Below are positions 24,593-36,588 of a DNA stretch of 64,000 bases, piece by piece. Each line of letters opens with the position of its first letter. Positions within the stretch are counted from its first letter, which is position 1. Origin of the DNA: Sclerodactyla briareus (lineage: Eukaryota > Echinodermata > Holothuroidea > Dendrochirotida > Sclerodactylidae); the NCBI GenBank assembly GCA_026419785.1, contig JAODTK010005903.1, forward strand, positions 62,001 through 126,000, written 5' to 3'. The notes below the pieces were generated by a model that saw nothing but the letters and a program-made list of their open reading frames with translations, did no database searches and was not told where the DNA came from. The translations under genes and the position numbers were made by a program.

Positions 24593-24664
24593 CTAGTGAA
24601 TTCACCTACCAATTAGTTAGGGGGAGCTAGTGAATTCACCTACCAAAGACGTTAGGGGCAATTC
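24593..24664 (+). repeat. Tandem duplication of about 37 bp
   Basis: GCTAGTGAATTCACCTACCA occurs twice, each time followed by a TTAGGGG.. tail. It adjoins CAATTCACTGCACCTCATCC, which resembles the inverted-repeat sequence bounding the 47.7-53.6 kb element (GAATTCACTGCGCTCC). Confidence 0.7.
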
Positions 24665-24839
24665 ACTGCACCTCATCCATCACCTGTACACACAAGCGGT
24701 TAGGATAGACGGCAGAGTATCTCCCGCCCATCAACCGAAGAACTGACCAGGAAAAACGCTCCTCAGCCGAGTTGGTGTCAACATCGGCCTGCTGAAAAGA
24801 GTACACATGCCGGCTCAAGCTGAGAGAGAAGACCACTCA

Positions 24840-25330
24840 TAAGTCATTGGACCGTTGCCTCTGAGCTGCCTCCGCTATGCTGAGGTCGGTTGTCAAATGC
24901 GAGGCATGGAAGATAGCTGTGCTCTCACACAACCGTAGTTGGCTGCAGGGTCGCTCAGAGGGACCTGGTTCCTCTCTAGCACTGATGTACGAGAACTGTG
25001 GGGGTACTGTCAGATAACACTCACAAGCTCGTTCTGGAAGAGGTTGCTGCCACACTGCACCACCCACTCCCCTGCATTCATCTCAAGGACATTGACGCAG
25101 AGATGCTGGTTGATGGGACCAAATCCCCTCATATAGGGACGCTCGGTTGTGATGAACGACTTAGGTACAATTCAAAAATAAACGGCCCATCCACCACCTG
25201 TGGAACTGAGGACTGCAAAAATCCGTATACCCGTGGGGACTCGTCCACACGTCGTCCTTGAAGTACATAATAAGGGAGATGTCAGGCGTCTTCCGCTCGC
25301 TGCCTGGAGGATTGCCTCCAGGCAACATCT
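24840..25330 (-). pseudogene. DIRS-like RNase H domain remnant
   Basis: On the minus strand the frame fragments read INQHLCVNVLEMNA (NVLEM at 25071-25097) followed by a VSVLSDST block (25004-25024). After one shift SYISAREEPGPSERP follows. This is the (H)IN.LE..A ... V.SDNT..V.YI...GGT.S pattern of DIRS/Ngaro RNase H, where the Glu and the Asp of SDNT are catalytic. Upstream (about 25160-25330), LPGGNPP..ERKTPDISLIMY matches the linker and first strand of the same domain. Several shifts and stops make it non-functional as written. Confidence 0.65.
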
Positions 25331-25869
25331 TAACAAGCCAAAGGGTAGAAAAGAATGGCTTCGTGGCTCTAGGCCGCGAGCTGGAGTTCGTGGAGTAGGC
25401 CCATGATGAAGTCAAGGATTCAACAGTTCGAAGAGGGACCTAACAGAAAGTAGAGACCCTTCTAGAAGGTCCCAGGCTGGCATAAGTACCAGACTCGAGT
25501 CTGTCCGAACGCCATGTGGAAAAACTCCAGCAGTAGCACCTCGGGGGTGGGGGATACCTCCGGGGATGCAGGTGGGGAGGTCTGGACGGACTAAAGTACC
25601 AGCACAAGCGAATTGCCAAAAGTGTCCTGCCTTGTTGCTCGATCGTGGTTTTGCATTTTCACTACCCGAACAACCAAATAGTTTATTGCAGACCATCGTC
25701 ATGCAAAACGAACATCACAATTTTCACATATAACACATAACAGTTCACTAAGAATTCCTACATCTGACCATAAGTCTTAATACAAAATCCCTTATGGGCT
25801 TTAACTTCTGTACCATGCCCCCCCAACTCTTTCCCATAAATACCCAAATTTGAATAATTTTTTTCGCAT

Positions 25870-26225
25870 CCAAGCACATATCCAGGAGGGGGAAGGGTGT
25901 TGGCACACGTCCCAAGGTACGAAAGAAGAAAGAAAATTGTTACAGTTTTTTGTAGGTTTTTTATTCAACCTGATCAAATTGGTTGGGTTAAGAGAGGGTT
26001 TGCTTGTGGTCAGCTTATACAGCAGTAAATTGGCACAGGAGCTAATGTTTACTCGTTCCTCCGGGCTTTATTCTAACAGACCTTATTTTATGATGGAATT
26101 CAATCAAATTCAATGAACATCAACACTCAGATCCGAATGTTAACAGACCCTAACTACTGAGTTGGGCGAAAGTCTTACCAAGTTGGAAATTGGAATACTT
26201 ATGCAAATTCGGCACATCCAATGAC
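25870..26225 (+). repeat. Dispersed repeat E, copy 1
   Basis: Shares CACATATCC.GG.AG.GGG, TTGGCA.ACGTCCC, AAGAAAGAAAATTGTTACAG, TGATCAAATTGGTTGGGT, AGAGAGGGTTTGC.TTGTGG and AAGTTGGAAATT.GAAT with 59130-59480. The AT-rich flank up to 27.06 kb carries further diverged dispersed repeats and no gene. Confidence 0.8.
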
Positions 26226-27499
26226 CTCTACTGACCGCCAGCCTGTACCTTTAAATGATCAGGATCAACGGTGGATCACATCTACCAAGTTTTGTGGAAA
26301 TCCAACAACTTTCAAATTAATAGTTCGGTGGTGGGGAGCCATTTAAATGACCGCCCTTGACCTCCGACTTCACTTTTTAAATTTCTCGGGACCATGGTAT
26401 ACCACAATCCACCAAGTTCGTGAATCCGACAACTGAAGAAATTCGCATGAATTATTCAAACTAGACCACTTAATTAACACTTTTTAGTCTGACAATCTAC
26501 TCAGTTCATCTACCCTGTCATCCAGGTCCGACCATTGAGCCAAACTACCTCATTGTAGCCACATACGGTTCTTGCATAATCTTGCTAACGAGCAAACAAT
26601 ACATTGACATAAAATAGGCTAATTCCCCAACTTAATGCCTTTTTGCTGCCCAAAATCCAATCATATAGTGGTACACCCAACCCCGGCCTACACCCAAAAT
26701 TTCGTCATATTCGGACTCACGGTTTGTGATCAATTTCTGCTAACAAGACTGTGGACATACCACACCACAACCCACCCACGCCAAAGTGACCACTAAGTTC
26801 CTCCTCCTGAATTTCTTCAGTCGGTTAATACGTAATCTTGCTTAAGAGTTTAAAACTATGAATTCATGAAATAGACTACTTAACCTATTTAACAGTTTGA
26901 CCAGTGACTTTTGTGCCAAAATCTAATCGGTCGTGGTCACTCAACTCGATACAACTACATAAATTTCATCAAAATCAATCTCACCGTTCCTGACGAATCC
27001 TGCTAACTAAAAGCCGGGATACACACGTGCAAACACACCCAAAGGACCACTATTTCACGTCATCAGGCGAGACAAAAAGTCGTCGGAGGACAGTCATTCC
27101 GAACCACGCCGGAGGGCCAGGATGGCCATGAGGGCCTATTAAAAAAAGTTGGTACCCTCCTGCAGATTTGCATTTGAAAGAACTCTGGGCACCAAGCGCA
27201 GGGGGGGGGGGGCACAATCACCATCAAATATTCCCGAGCGACCCCCCCAAAATGCGTAGGACAAGTCACGCCCTGTCAGTTGATGGCGGTCCCTACATCG
27301 CGTTGTCGGTGCAACACGCCTCTGGCCAAAAGTGCGGGATTCAAGAATCACCGCCACCAAGAATAAATCGGGTCGGGGCCAGGGCAACTTCCTGATTCAG
27401 TGAGTCTACTGATGGGGAGGTGAGACTGTTGTGTGGCAGGTTAGCCTTGCAGCGGCAACATGTGAGCCAGCCCGAGACCCACCAGACTGGGTCAGTCAG

Positions 27500-28110
27500 T
27501 TAATCCAACCTGGCCATGCCCCTCCGCTGGGAGCAAGTGGATTCCCCGAGAAGGCGCTCCCCGCCTGTACTGCCCGGCCCAGGGGGCACCCGCCATCCTC
27601 TTGGTGAAGTTGATCACGGCCCCCAGGAAGGTCAATTCCTGGGATGGGAGGGAGTGTCCAACTTTCGAGTGGAACCCAGTTTCTTTGTGACAGCTGGACT
27701 ACCCTTTGGTATCGATCAAGTACTGCTCCCGAGATAAGGGCAAGGATCAGGAATATGGTGGCCAACCAACGGTGAAGGAAGCCTTCTGGCACCTGACCTG
27801 AGGTGCGGGTAGACCAAACAGATCCTCGAAACTGATAGGCTTGGTCCTTGAGAATAACGCTAGCCCGGGGTGTGAGGCAGGGTGGTAACGACGCATGAGG
27901 TACGCATCTGAGAGATCACCTTATGTCGCTCACCTAGCCTGGCATAGCCGGATAGGATGCGAGCCAGTGTGTCCGTGCGGAACTGAGGCACATGTGGAGT
28001 GTCTGCTCGAGAGTCCGCAAGTTGATACGGGCGATAAGGATAGAGACAAATGAGACACGGCCTCAATCCGCCCCCTTCTCTGAAAGGAGGAACTTCTCCT
28101 GTGGAGCGAC
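27500..28110 (-). pseudogene. DIRS-like reverse transcriptase remnant
   Basis: In overlapping minus-strand frames I read FRTDTLARILSGYARLGE, then GDLSDAYLMRRYHPASHP (GDLSDAYLMR at 27891-27920) and QELTFLGAVINFTKRM (27606-27641). These correspond to the conserved F.M.TL..IL, (S)IDL.DAYLHV.IHP and Q.L.FLG..(I/F) blocks of DIRS-type RT. The catalytic (F/Y)xDD box expected near 27.75 kb is not recognisable. At least three frame changes are needed. Neighbouring minus-strand sequence at 27060-27480 may hold the start of the connection domain, but this is unclear. Confidence 0.68.
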
Positions 28111-28439
28111 GCCATGACCTTCCCGGAAATTGGGTAACCCTCAGGGAAGGAGACGTGGGGAGCCCATCAAGACCATCTGAAAACTTCATATTTTCTCTGT
28201 GATGTTCTCCCACCTCTCCGGGGAATCACAGCCGGCATCACCCCCACTAGGGGGAAAGGGGAAAGTCGGTCCTGGAGGATGACCCCCCACAAGTCTTTCG
28301 CTCCACTCCCCATCTGCCACAGCATTCTAACTGCGGGTGGGCCCGCGAACAGGCCGAGGGAGAGCTCTGACTGGAGGGGGGGGTGGTCTAGGACCGAAAG
28401 CCTTGGACTGACCCCTGTCTGCTTGGCTTGTTCCCGGAC

Positions 28440-29260
28440 TCAAATAAGCGGAGCACCCCTCCCGGGACTGTGTGACCTCTGCCTTCCCACGAAGGGCGTG
28501 CCTTCACGCTTTGGTGTGGGAGGAGGGGGGCACCGGACAATAGCGCAGTAGTTTGTACTTACGAAAACTGAAAGGAAAGGTCCAGGTCCGTGGGGGGAAG
28601 GACATTCATTTCTGGCCAGAGAAACTGGCCAGGACGGAGGAAGGGCCCCGCACACAAAGATTCGGGGGTCTGGGGTGAGTTGCCCAGGGGTCGAACTGTT
28701 ACCTCCCTCCCGAGGTGCTGAACCAAGCCGGGTTATGTTGGATTCCAAGCAGTGGTCACGGAATCTTGGATCGTGAAGAACCGATTCCGTTTCGCGACGA
28801 TGGTGCCGACCGCGGTCTTGCTGAGGGCGCCATGAGTCGACGAATCGTCCCCTGGGATGGCATCAGAGGTGTGAACCCCTAGAATGTCCCTTACGTCGGG
28901 GGTTTTTTCCCGTGGGACCTTCCTTTTCCCGAGAAAAACAGGAACAGGAGGCCGCGCTGCGACGCCTGAACGACCATGAACGACTGCGGCCTCTGCCATA
29001 GCGCCAGGGGGAACGCAATCTTTTGTCCGCGCCACTGTGGAGAAGTTGCGATAGTCTGATCATCACGCAGTGTTTTGCGGCTCCCGATCTCACGAGAAAG
29101 CGAACCGTTGGCGTACCCTGTCACTTTCCATGTAACGTTGTGGCCCGGGAACGCCCCTGTCCGTTGAACCAGAGTAGGGGGGAGCGGGGTGTGCCTCCTC
29201 GTCTCCTCCGATTTTGTGGACCCCTCCTGATACTCCCGTGCTGGCGGTGAACGTTTTTTT
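28440..29260 (-). pseudogene. Possible gag-like region of the DIRS-like element
   Basis: Overlapping minus-strand open frames are rich in Arg, Ser, Gly and Pro (for example GRGRSRSWSFRRRSAAS near 29.0 kb). They sit directly upstream of the RT remnant, where DIRS elements place their gag-like ORF. No diagnostic motif was found, so the call rests on position and composition. Confidence 0.35.
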
Positions 29261-29299
29261 TTCACATAAAATGATGCTATCTTTGATCAACCAATAGGG

Positions 29300-31140
29300 T
29301 CCCTGTAACTCTTGATAAGAGAGCTACACACTATTTCAACTTCAATCAACCTAAATTTCAAACATTTTCAGACGCAGACTTCTTAATTTTCCACTTTTTT
29401 TCTAACAGGATTTTCCAACTTTTGACCTCTCACTTGACCTTAACATAATGGGAGCAAATGTATTCATCATCATAGGTGACCACCCATACCGATATAACTC
29501 GATTTATGGGAGGGGGGCAATTTAATCATTTTAGAAGCTGAAATTGGCCAGGTTATCTCTCTTTTCTCAGCTTGCCCGTTCATACAATCAGGATATTGCT
29601 CGTGATAGGATCCAACACCTAATTCCAACCATATCAGACCAAGCATACCTTCTAGCTTGCTTGCGTTGGACATTTGGACCTGACCACAAACCAATATGGG
29701 TTCCATGTGTTCATCAGTGGACCAGACATACCAAGTAATGAGCTTCATCCATCTGGTCTAGTTTTCATGCTCAACAAGCTTAAATTTGCTGAAATATTGA
29801 TTTTTCCACCAAATTCCTATTTGAAGAGACGAAAAAAAAGCCAAAATATTCCTTGACTGATCTCACAAGCTGTCATTGTCAATTACAATGATCATTGTAG
29901 TACTCAAGATAGGGAACTCACATCACGTATGAACTATATCCATGCAGATGAAGTCGTGTTAACAGTAATTTTTTTTTCCTCTCAAACTGGCTCCAGTAAC
30001 AAACCAAAAACGATAGTGTTTTGTTTTTATTCCCATAAAACTGCATAACTAAATTTCAACTGATCGGGTCAGGCCTTCTGCCTTATCGTGTTTAACAGAT
30101 TTTCAGACTTGATCTCCTTGACCTCAGCTGACTTTAGAAATGACCCCGAAGCATTAGGGATCATGTCTCGAGCTATGAAGAACACATATACCAAGTAAGA
30201 ACTTGGAGTCCATTCAAGTGCGATGAGTGATCTTGTTACAAGCTGAATGTGCCAAAGTTTATTGAATTTTTCATTTCCCAATTTTTCACAAATCTGACCC
30301 CGGTCTGACCAAACAATGAGGTTCCTGACTCCCCTTAAGAAAGCTCATAAACAAATTTCAACCTGATCATGACCAACATCCTGGACTATCATGTTTTACA
30401 AGCAAAGCATTTCCGCACTTTGACCTCTTTTGACCTTTGATCTGCACCCAACACAAAAGGATCATGTACTCATTATGGGGAACCCATATACCAAGTATAA
30501 ACTGATCCATCCAAGTGGGGCTATTACGTGTTAACAAGCTAAAAGTTGCCCATTATTGAATTTTCACTATTTTTCTATTTTCAACGAAAATTGCCCCCCA
30601 ACCTGAACCACAAAAACAATAGGGTTCTGTACTCTCCATAAGGAGACACACCAAATATGAAAATGATCAGACCAACCAATTCTGGACTTATCATGACCGT
30701 TGACATGAACCAAATAACTATAGGGACAATGTATTCATCATGAGGAATTCACATACCAAGTTTGAGCTTCATCATACAGGTGGGTCGAGTTATCGTGGTT
30801 ACAAAGAACAAGAGGCCACTGGCACACAGAGCTCACCCTGCCAATATATCAGTATGATAGTAGCCTATTACAAGTAAATGTGTGTTTTTTGATGGGTCAT
30901 TCCAATGTGCATCAGAACTGATTCTGTACTGATATGTCATACTCCCTGGGAATCAGATAGTCTAAACAAGAGCACCAATGGTGCTGTAGCTTAAACAGAT
31001 GATACCAAATACATCATTACAAAGGGACTAATGCTTATGTGCAGATGCCTTTCTTTGCAATTTTCACACATTGGCTGATGTAACGTCCTAACATTGTCGA
31101 AGATGCACACTCAAGGAACATACGGGTTTTCATTCTGCTA
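29300..31140 (+). repeat. Block of diverged AGGTCA-containing dispersed repeats
   Basis: Recurring phrases include CATATACCAAGTA..AACTT, ATCCA..TGG.GGG and TGACCTCTTTTGACCTTTGATC. The block contains AGCACCAATGGTGCTGTAGC (30968-30987) and, at 30803-30831, ACAAGAGGCCACTGGCACAC..CTCACCCTG, a start typical of short non-autonomous invertebrate elements. No coding signal. Confidence 0.6.
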
Positions 31141-31204
31141 AGCAAGGGCGTTTGCACATTTCAGGCAGGGGGTGCTAACGAGAGTAAACCTCTAATCTCT
31201 TTCA

Positions 31205-31430
31205 GTATCGTTTTGAGGGTATCTTGTGGAACTACCCATTTTGTGTGATTTGACATGATGGGCGGGGCGCTCTCAGGCCCAAACTGGGCCTCAAGTCCAA
31301 AATTTCTGAACACCCTGAAGATACGGCCATTAGACTGTCTATGACCCCGAACATCAGCAGTGACCTGTGCCATCAAAAATTGTAGAAAATTTTGCAGAAT
31401 ACATGATGGGCCTAGTCGCAAACACCCCGG
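31205..31430 (+). repeat. Dispersed repeat F, outlying copy
   Basis: CAAACTGGGCCTCAAGTCC, AAATTTCTGAACACCCTGAAG, TGTGCCATCAAAAATTGTAG and TTTTGCAGAATACATGATGG match the tandem block at 34385-35180. Confidence 0.7.
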
Positions 31431-31773
31431 GGGTTGGACCACTAGCGAGAGACTTGCATGTAACATTAAGACAGGCGACCGCCCCCAGTGTCTCGCCTGG
31501 TTACGCGATCAGTCGTTTGTATCTATTAATCACTATGCAAACAATTAAGAGGCATTTAATGAGTTGCTTCAAGCTTCGGTATTGCGTTTGGACAAATCAC
31601 CTACTAATCAGTGACAATTTCAAATCCATTAAGGCTGATTATTGACAATGTTACCATATAAGTTGTGTGGAAATGTGACTAAGACCGCCTAAATTATGCA
31701 AATTAGACAATATCAACTTTCTGTGACCCTTATCAGTAACTTATCTCAGGACCATTTGTGAACCACACTTAAT

Positions 31774-32900
31774 TAGGGCCAATTATTTCCCGCGATGCGG
31801 AAAACGGAAAAAAATCGCGGAAACCATTGTAGAACGCGGAATTCAGAATTAAAAAAAAACATGTAAAAACATTCAACTTTCGTCAGGAAAAAAAGGAGAA
31901 AAAAAATGCTTCCTCACATGATTTTCAAAGACAGACTGAAAACAGAACAAACACGAACATTAGTGGACCTTTAATGGCTTGAAAACAGCGGTCACTCGTG
32001 TGCAAAATCTGAGTTGAACAGGATCGAAACGGCGCAAGCGAGTGGGCCTTAATAGCTTTTGGCTCGCAACACCGCGGGGCCTTCGTACACGTTCAGCTGA
32101 ATCCAACTTGTATAGAGAGAGAGAACAAACTTTTGGCGTAAAGCCAGTTTCGTTTTCAAGTCGCTCGCTACACAGCCTAGTGCATTTGGTTGACAGGCCG
32201 GCAGCCAATCAGAGCGCTGTTTTAATAGGCGGAAAAAAAAACTGAGCTGACCAATAAAGCAAGTAATAGGCCTTTATTTTAGGGATCGCCGAAGATTGCT
32301 GGCCTCCGCTAACAGTATTACGGTCACATTCTGGCATGGCCCGCTTATACCGATCTACAAGCCGAGAATCTTTACGCACTTCACTTTTTGGTGTATTGTT
32401 TGCCGTAACGAAACACGTGGCATGGTCTACGTGCCAGACTGCCAGCGCCACGGTTACAGCAGTAGGAATAGATAGCATGAAATGGCTCGTTGTTAACGCC
32501 CGCGACCAGTTTTAAAAATGAAATGATTTTTAAATGCGAAAATTTTCAAGCGAGCTACAGTCTAGAAAAATGACAAATTCTAAGAGGAGAACAGTGGATG
32601 TCGACCATGCACAACTGCGCATCAGACTTTTCATCTTACTGAAATATCGTACATTGAAAAAGTTTGAAAAAAAGTTCGTCGCCGCTCTCCATGCTATGCC
32701 TGCGAGAGAATCAGTGTACACTGCATCTCTTGCGATCCTGTTATGACATGGAGACTGTACAAGCCATGCATGAAAACTTTACAAACAGAAATTGCTTTTT
32801 TAGAAGACGGAATTTGCCAATTTGGAAAATGGAGAAAAGGAATTACCATTTTAGAAAGTGGAATTTGTCAATTTAGAAAGTGGAAAATAATTCGGCCCTA
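31774..32900. mobile_element. hAT-like DNA transposon, 1127 bp, non-autonomous
   Basis: The left terminus TAGGGCCAATTATTTCC (31774) and the right terminus, read in reverse as TAGGGCCGAATTATTTTCC (ending 32900), are inverted copies. The flanks CACTTAAT (31766-31773) and CATTAAT (32901-32907) look like an 8-bp target duplication with one base lost. Eight-base duplications and TAGGG-type ends are typical of hAT elements. The interior has short open frames only (for example 32534-32746 plus) with no transposase domain recognised, and a stretch of GGAATTTG(C/T)CAATTT(G/A)GAAA(A/G)TGGA repeats near the right end (32810-32886). Confidence 0.72.
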
Positions 32901-33318
32901 CATTAATACATTTCATTGGAATTTCAACAAAAAAAAAAAAACTTGAAATTGCACAATGAAGCAATTTATACACAACTGATAACCCCTAGTGACCTGATTC
33001 AATGTTAACATTTTGGCGAGACTAAAGGTAGACCACAGCTTCATAGGTGAAAAATGGTCCTATCTAATAAAGTTTGTCGGTATTCCTAGTGTCAACCATA
33101 AGTTCCAGTTATTACCAGCCATCCCAAGGGAGTTACCCCCCAGCTATCTCACATCTACAGAGCTTACTGCAGGTGTAACCTGACAAAGTGACCAATATGG
33201 TCTCTTTGAAAAAGTCAAGCGAAACAAAAATCAGATCTTTGAACCCCGACGTGCCCTTTGATGACCTTCATGACATGGCGGTTTTATAAAAATTTGTTAC
33301 CAAACATCCCATTATGCA

Positions 33319-34256
33319 TCCACTCCTAGAAGCATAAGGCATTCCAATGAACACGCCCAAGGTATTGCGAAAAAGCTATTAAATTAAACTTGACCCCTTG
33401 GAAACTACACCAAAGATGTGTCCGATCGAAACAGCGGGGGAGTTTGTCTCCTCCATAAAGCATACAAAGGTCTACACATTAACCAAAAATCCCAGTTTCT
33501 ATTTTTTTTGCCCGTAACTCCTAAATAAGCCACATTTATTCAAGGACTCAACCTTTAAACACATGGACAACCGACAGAGGTCAAATTGAGGTCAGAATGG
33601 TCACACACATGCAGGTCCAACAATTAAATACAATGGTTGAACCTTCAGTCTTCACAGATATCAATTCTCGATTATGTCCAGGAAACCAGATTTTGACCAC
33701 TATGTGACCTTGAATGACCTTCAATGACATGGCGCGTTTTATGAAAAGTTGCTCTCCATGTGAGAATCCACTCCTAGAAGCATGTGGCATTCAATGAACG
33801 CGCCCGCGCCCAAATTGTTCTTGCGAAAAAAAAGCTAGTAAAGTAAACTATGACCCATTTGTAACTATCCAAACGTAAGAGTCCCGATCGAAGCGTGAGT
33901 GGTCTCCGCCATAAAAGCGGGAGTTGGTTCCTCCATAAAGCACACCAAAGGTCTAGCTATCACATATCCAAAAATGACCGTTTCTATTTTTTTCGCCCGT
34001 AAATCCGTAAATAAGCACATTTATTCAAGGACTCAACCTTTAACCACATGCCCACCCGAAGGAGGTCCAAATTGAGGTCAGAGGTCACACACAGCAGGTA
34101 ACAATTATTATCACAATGGCGAAACTTCCAGCCTCCACAGAGATTCAATTCCGATTATGGCCAGAAAACACGTTTTTTTTGACCCCCTAAGTGACTTGAA
34201 TGACCTAATGACATGGCAGGGTTTTCATGCAAATTGTAACTCTCCATCCTGATACA
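33319..34256 (+). repeat. Tandem repeat, two units of 448 and 490 bp plus partial flanks
   Basis: TCCACTCCTAGAAGCAT marks unit starts at 33319, 33767 and (start of a third, partial unit) 34257. Each unit also carries GAACACGCCC, CCTCCATAAAGCA, TTTGCCCGTAA, GCACATTTATTCAAGGACTC, GAGGTCACACACA and TGACATGGC in order. The stretch 33180-33318 is the end of an earlier unit. Non-coding. Confidence 0.85.
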
Positions 34257-34384
34257 TCCACTCCTAGGAGCATTTTTGCATTATGATGAACACTCCCAGT
34301 GCTATTGCATAAAAAGTACTAAAATCAGTTTTTTACCCCGAAGTGCACCTGTGAAGTACCAATGTGTGAAATTCCATAAAGTTC

Positions 34385-35180
34385 ATAAAATGGCCCCAGG
34401 CCTAAGTGGGAACCTTGGTTGAAAAATTCTGAACACCCCTAAGGTACGTTGTTAGTGATAGACCACATTATAACATAATGTCAGTACTGTGCACCAAAAA
34501 CTGTGAGAGGAGAAGCATTGCGCCATACACATGATGGGCCACGGGCACACTGGGCCGTGGGTCCCAAATCCCTGGGCACCCTGACAGGGACAGCATTAGA
34601 CCAACATTATGACCAAACACAGCATGGTGCAACTAGTTTGTAGGAGATACAAGATTTTGCAGTATTTCATATAATGGGCCCGAGGCCGCCCCAAAATTCC
34701 GAACCAAACCCATGGCACCCTCTAACCGAAGGACCATTGGCATGTAACTTTGAAGAAAATGGAAAATCAATTGAAGATTGTGGGCAGAAGAAGATACATT
34801 TCAAGCCCCCATGTGACGAAAATCATAAAAGGGCCCTCGGGCCAAGTCAGACTTGGAACAAAAAATACTGAAATCAAAGGTACGTCTATGACCATCATTA
34901 TGACGAGAACCTCAGTACTGTGCAACTAATTTGTAGAGATACAGATATTGCATTATTTCAAATTTATGGCCCATACTGGGCCCAACAATTAACTGACACC
35001 TCCAATGGCCTCTACCCAAGGAAATTACATGTAAATTTGAAGAAAATTAATGAAGCTTGTGGGAGGTGCATTTCAAAAGTACCATTGTGTAAAATTCCTA
35101 AAATGGGCCCTCGGGGACAAAGTTGGACTTGGGACCAAAAATCTGGAACCGACCCATTCTGGGTCAACCGATAATAACTG
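34385..35180 (+). repeat. Tandem repeat F block
   Basis: GTGCAACTA(G/A)TTTGTAG.AGATACA starts at 34627 and 34920 (293 bp apart), with a shorter diverged unit at 34488. AAATGGGCCC..GGG.CAAGT.GGACTTGG.A and GAAGAAAAT..A also recur. An outlying copy lies at 31205-31430. Confidence 0.8.
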
Positions 35181-35199
35181 GACCAAGTTTTCATGAACA

Positions 35200-36570
35200 T
35201 CCAATTTGAACTGTCGGAAACCCCCTCGATTACCCTTTGATGACCTCAACGGCCGGAACACCACATAAGTACCACTGGTCAATGTCATACTGACTAATTT
35301 TTATGTTGCGATCTTGCCCCATAGAGAAGAAGCCGCTTGAACCGTTTCGCAAAATGGCCAGAATTGACTCCCTAGATTGAGACCTTTGCCTCAACTGTCC
35401 TGAACACCCCAGATGCCCCTTCAACTCAGTTATCATCGTGACCACGTTTCATCATGATCGACCACACACTGACAGGAGGAGTAGCAATTTGAATCATATG
35501 TTGAGACCGACAATAGATATACGTGCACGATCACCAAGCTTCACCCAGCCATATGACTGGTGAGGTTCTCAAAATTGGCAAATATCAATTTTTCACTATT
35601 TTGCTATTTTCAACGAAATGACCCACCATCTGACCAAACAATAGGTTTACCTGTCCTTCCCCAAAAAAGCTATACACCACATTTCAACCTTATTGGTCCA
35701 GACATTCTGGACTTATCTAAAGACATTGACCTCTGGAAACCTTAGGGGACCTCTTGACCCAACCCCAAACAATAGGTGACGTACTCATCATGGGTAACAC
35801 ATCAAATATGTGATTTCTCCATCCAGGTGGGGTCGGGTTATCATGTTTCCAAGCCAAATTGGCCAAATTTACAATTTTTCCCCAAATTGTCTATTTTTGA
35901 TCAAAATTCCACACCTGCCCCCTCACTAAATACAATAGGTTAACTGTCCTGACCCAAAATCAATCAGGTATTCTTCACCGTTGGTAACTCGCATACGAAG
36001 TATGAGCTTCATCCATTGAGCGTGGGAGTTTTGTGTTTACAAGCTGGGCCTCACATACGCACAAACACAACACACAACAAAGTGGCTGGCTAAGTCTTCT
36101 CCGACGTTGTTCAGGCGTAACAAAAACGATCATACACCTGGTGCCATCCTATCCTTGTGTCAAAATGACTGGTGCAGCACAGAATAATGAATGAGTGGGC
36201 CTTTCTCAGAGGGCACAATTGAGGTTGTATACGCTGACCATGTACATGTACTACGTGTCATGCTGAATTAAGGTCCTGAAGGGGAATGCAATTCTTCCAA
36301 CTTTTTTCAACGATCATGAAAAATCTGTAGGCACCAAGGCCAGGCCATACAATACAGTATGTATGGCCAAGCCATACATAGTGTTTGCATTTTGGGTGAG
36401 CGCCGAGGCCATATTGCCTTGAAAATAAGTTCAATTTGTAGGGCACCAAGGCCATTGCCAAAAATCCAGCGGCCATGGCCATGGTGGCCTTCGGTTGATT
36501 CTAGCCCTGACATTCACCACGCGAGGGGAATTACTCGTCCGATCCTGTGACTATTTACATCAAGATGACA
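35200..36570 (+). repeat. Dispersed repeats; hairpin terminus at 35540
   Basis: Contains TCACCCAGCCATATGACTGGTGAGG (35541-35565, a hairpin end like those at 39.15 and 61.97 kb). The phrases at 35330-35470 (TGAACACCCC.ATGCCCCTTCA, TCA.TGTGACC) are shared with 61640-61830. No gene between here and the NCK exon. Confidence 0.65.
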
Positions 36571-36573
36571 AGT

Positions 36574-36588
36574 TATGATACTTACAAA
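36574..36588 (-). other. Splice donor of the NCK large exon
   Basis: The minus strand reads GCGTTT|GTAAGTATC. The six bases after the junction match the U1 consensus exactly. It lies just after the FLVRES-like segment of the SH2 domain, and the reading resumes in phase at 18338. Confidence 0.8.

Larger units (their letters stand above)
24600..29300 (-). mobile_element. Degenerate DIRS-like retrotransposon in the NCK intron
   Basis: Minus-strand parts lie in DIRS order. There is a basic/Gly/Ser-rich gag-like part (28.4-29.3 kb), an RT (28.1-27.5 kb) and an RNase H (25.3-24.84 kb). The left end carries a sequence related to the inverted repeats at 47.7 and 53.6 kb. A dispersed repeat (25.87-26.22 kb) and other sequence separate the RT from the RNase H. 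No tyrosine recombinase was recognised, so the element is incomplete and full of frame breaks. Confidence 0.6.
18339..36585 (-). other. NCK: NCK intron of about 18.2 kb, filled with mobile elements
   Basis: This is the interval between the two SH2-splitting exons. Reading from high to low coordinates it contains tandem repeats (35.2-33.3 kb), a hAT-like element (32.9-31.8 kb), dispersed repeats (31-29.3 kb), a DIRS-like element (29.3-24.6 kb) interrupted by a dispersed repeat, GGC-rich and foldback repeats (21 kb) and a minisatellite (19.6-19.2 kb). No other host exon was recognised inside it. Confidence 0.75.

Noticed and set aside
32534-32746. Transposase N-terminus inside the hAT-like element
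   Set aside because: Basic, helix-like composition but no BED zinc finger or RNase H-fold residues are visible.
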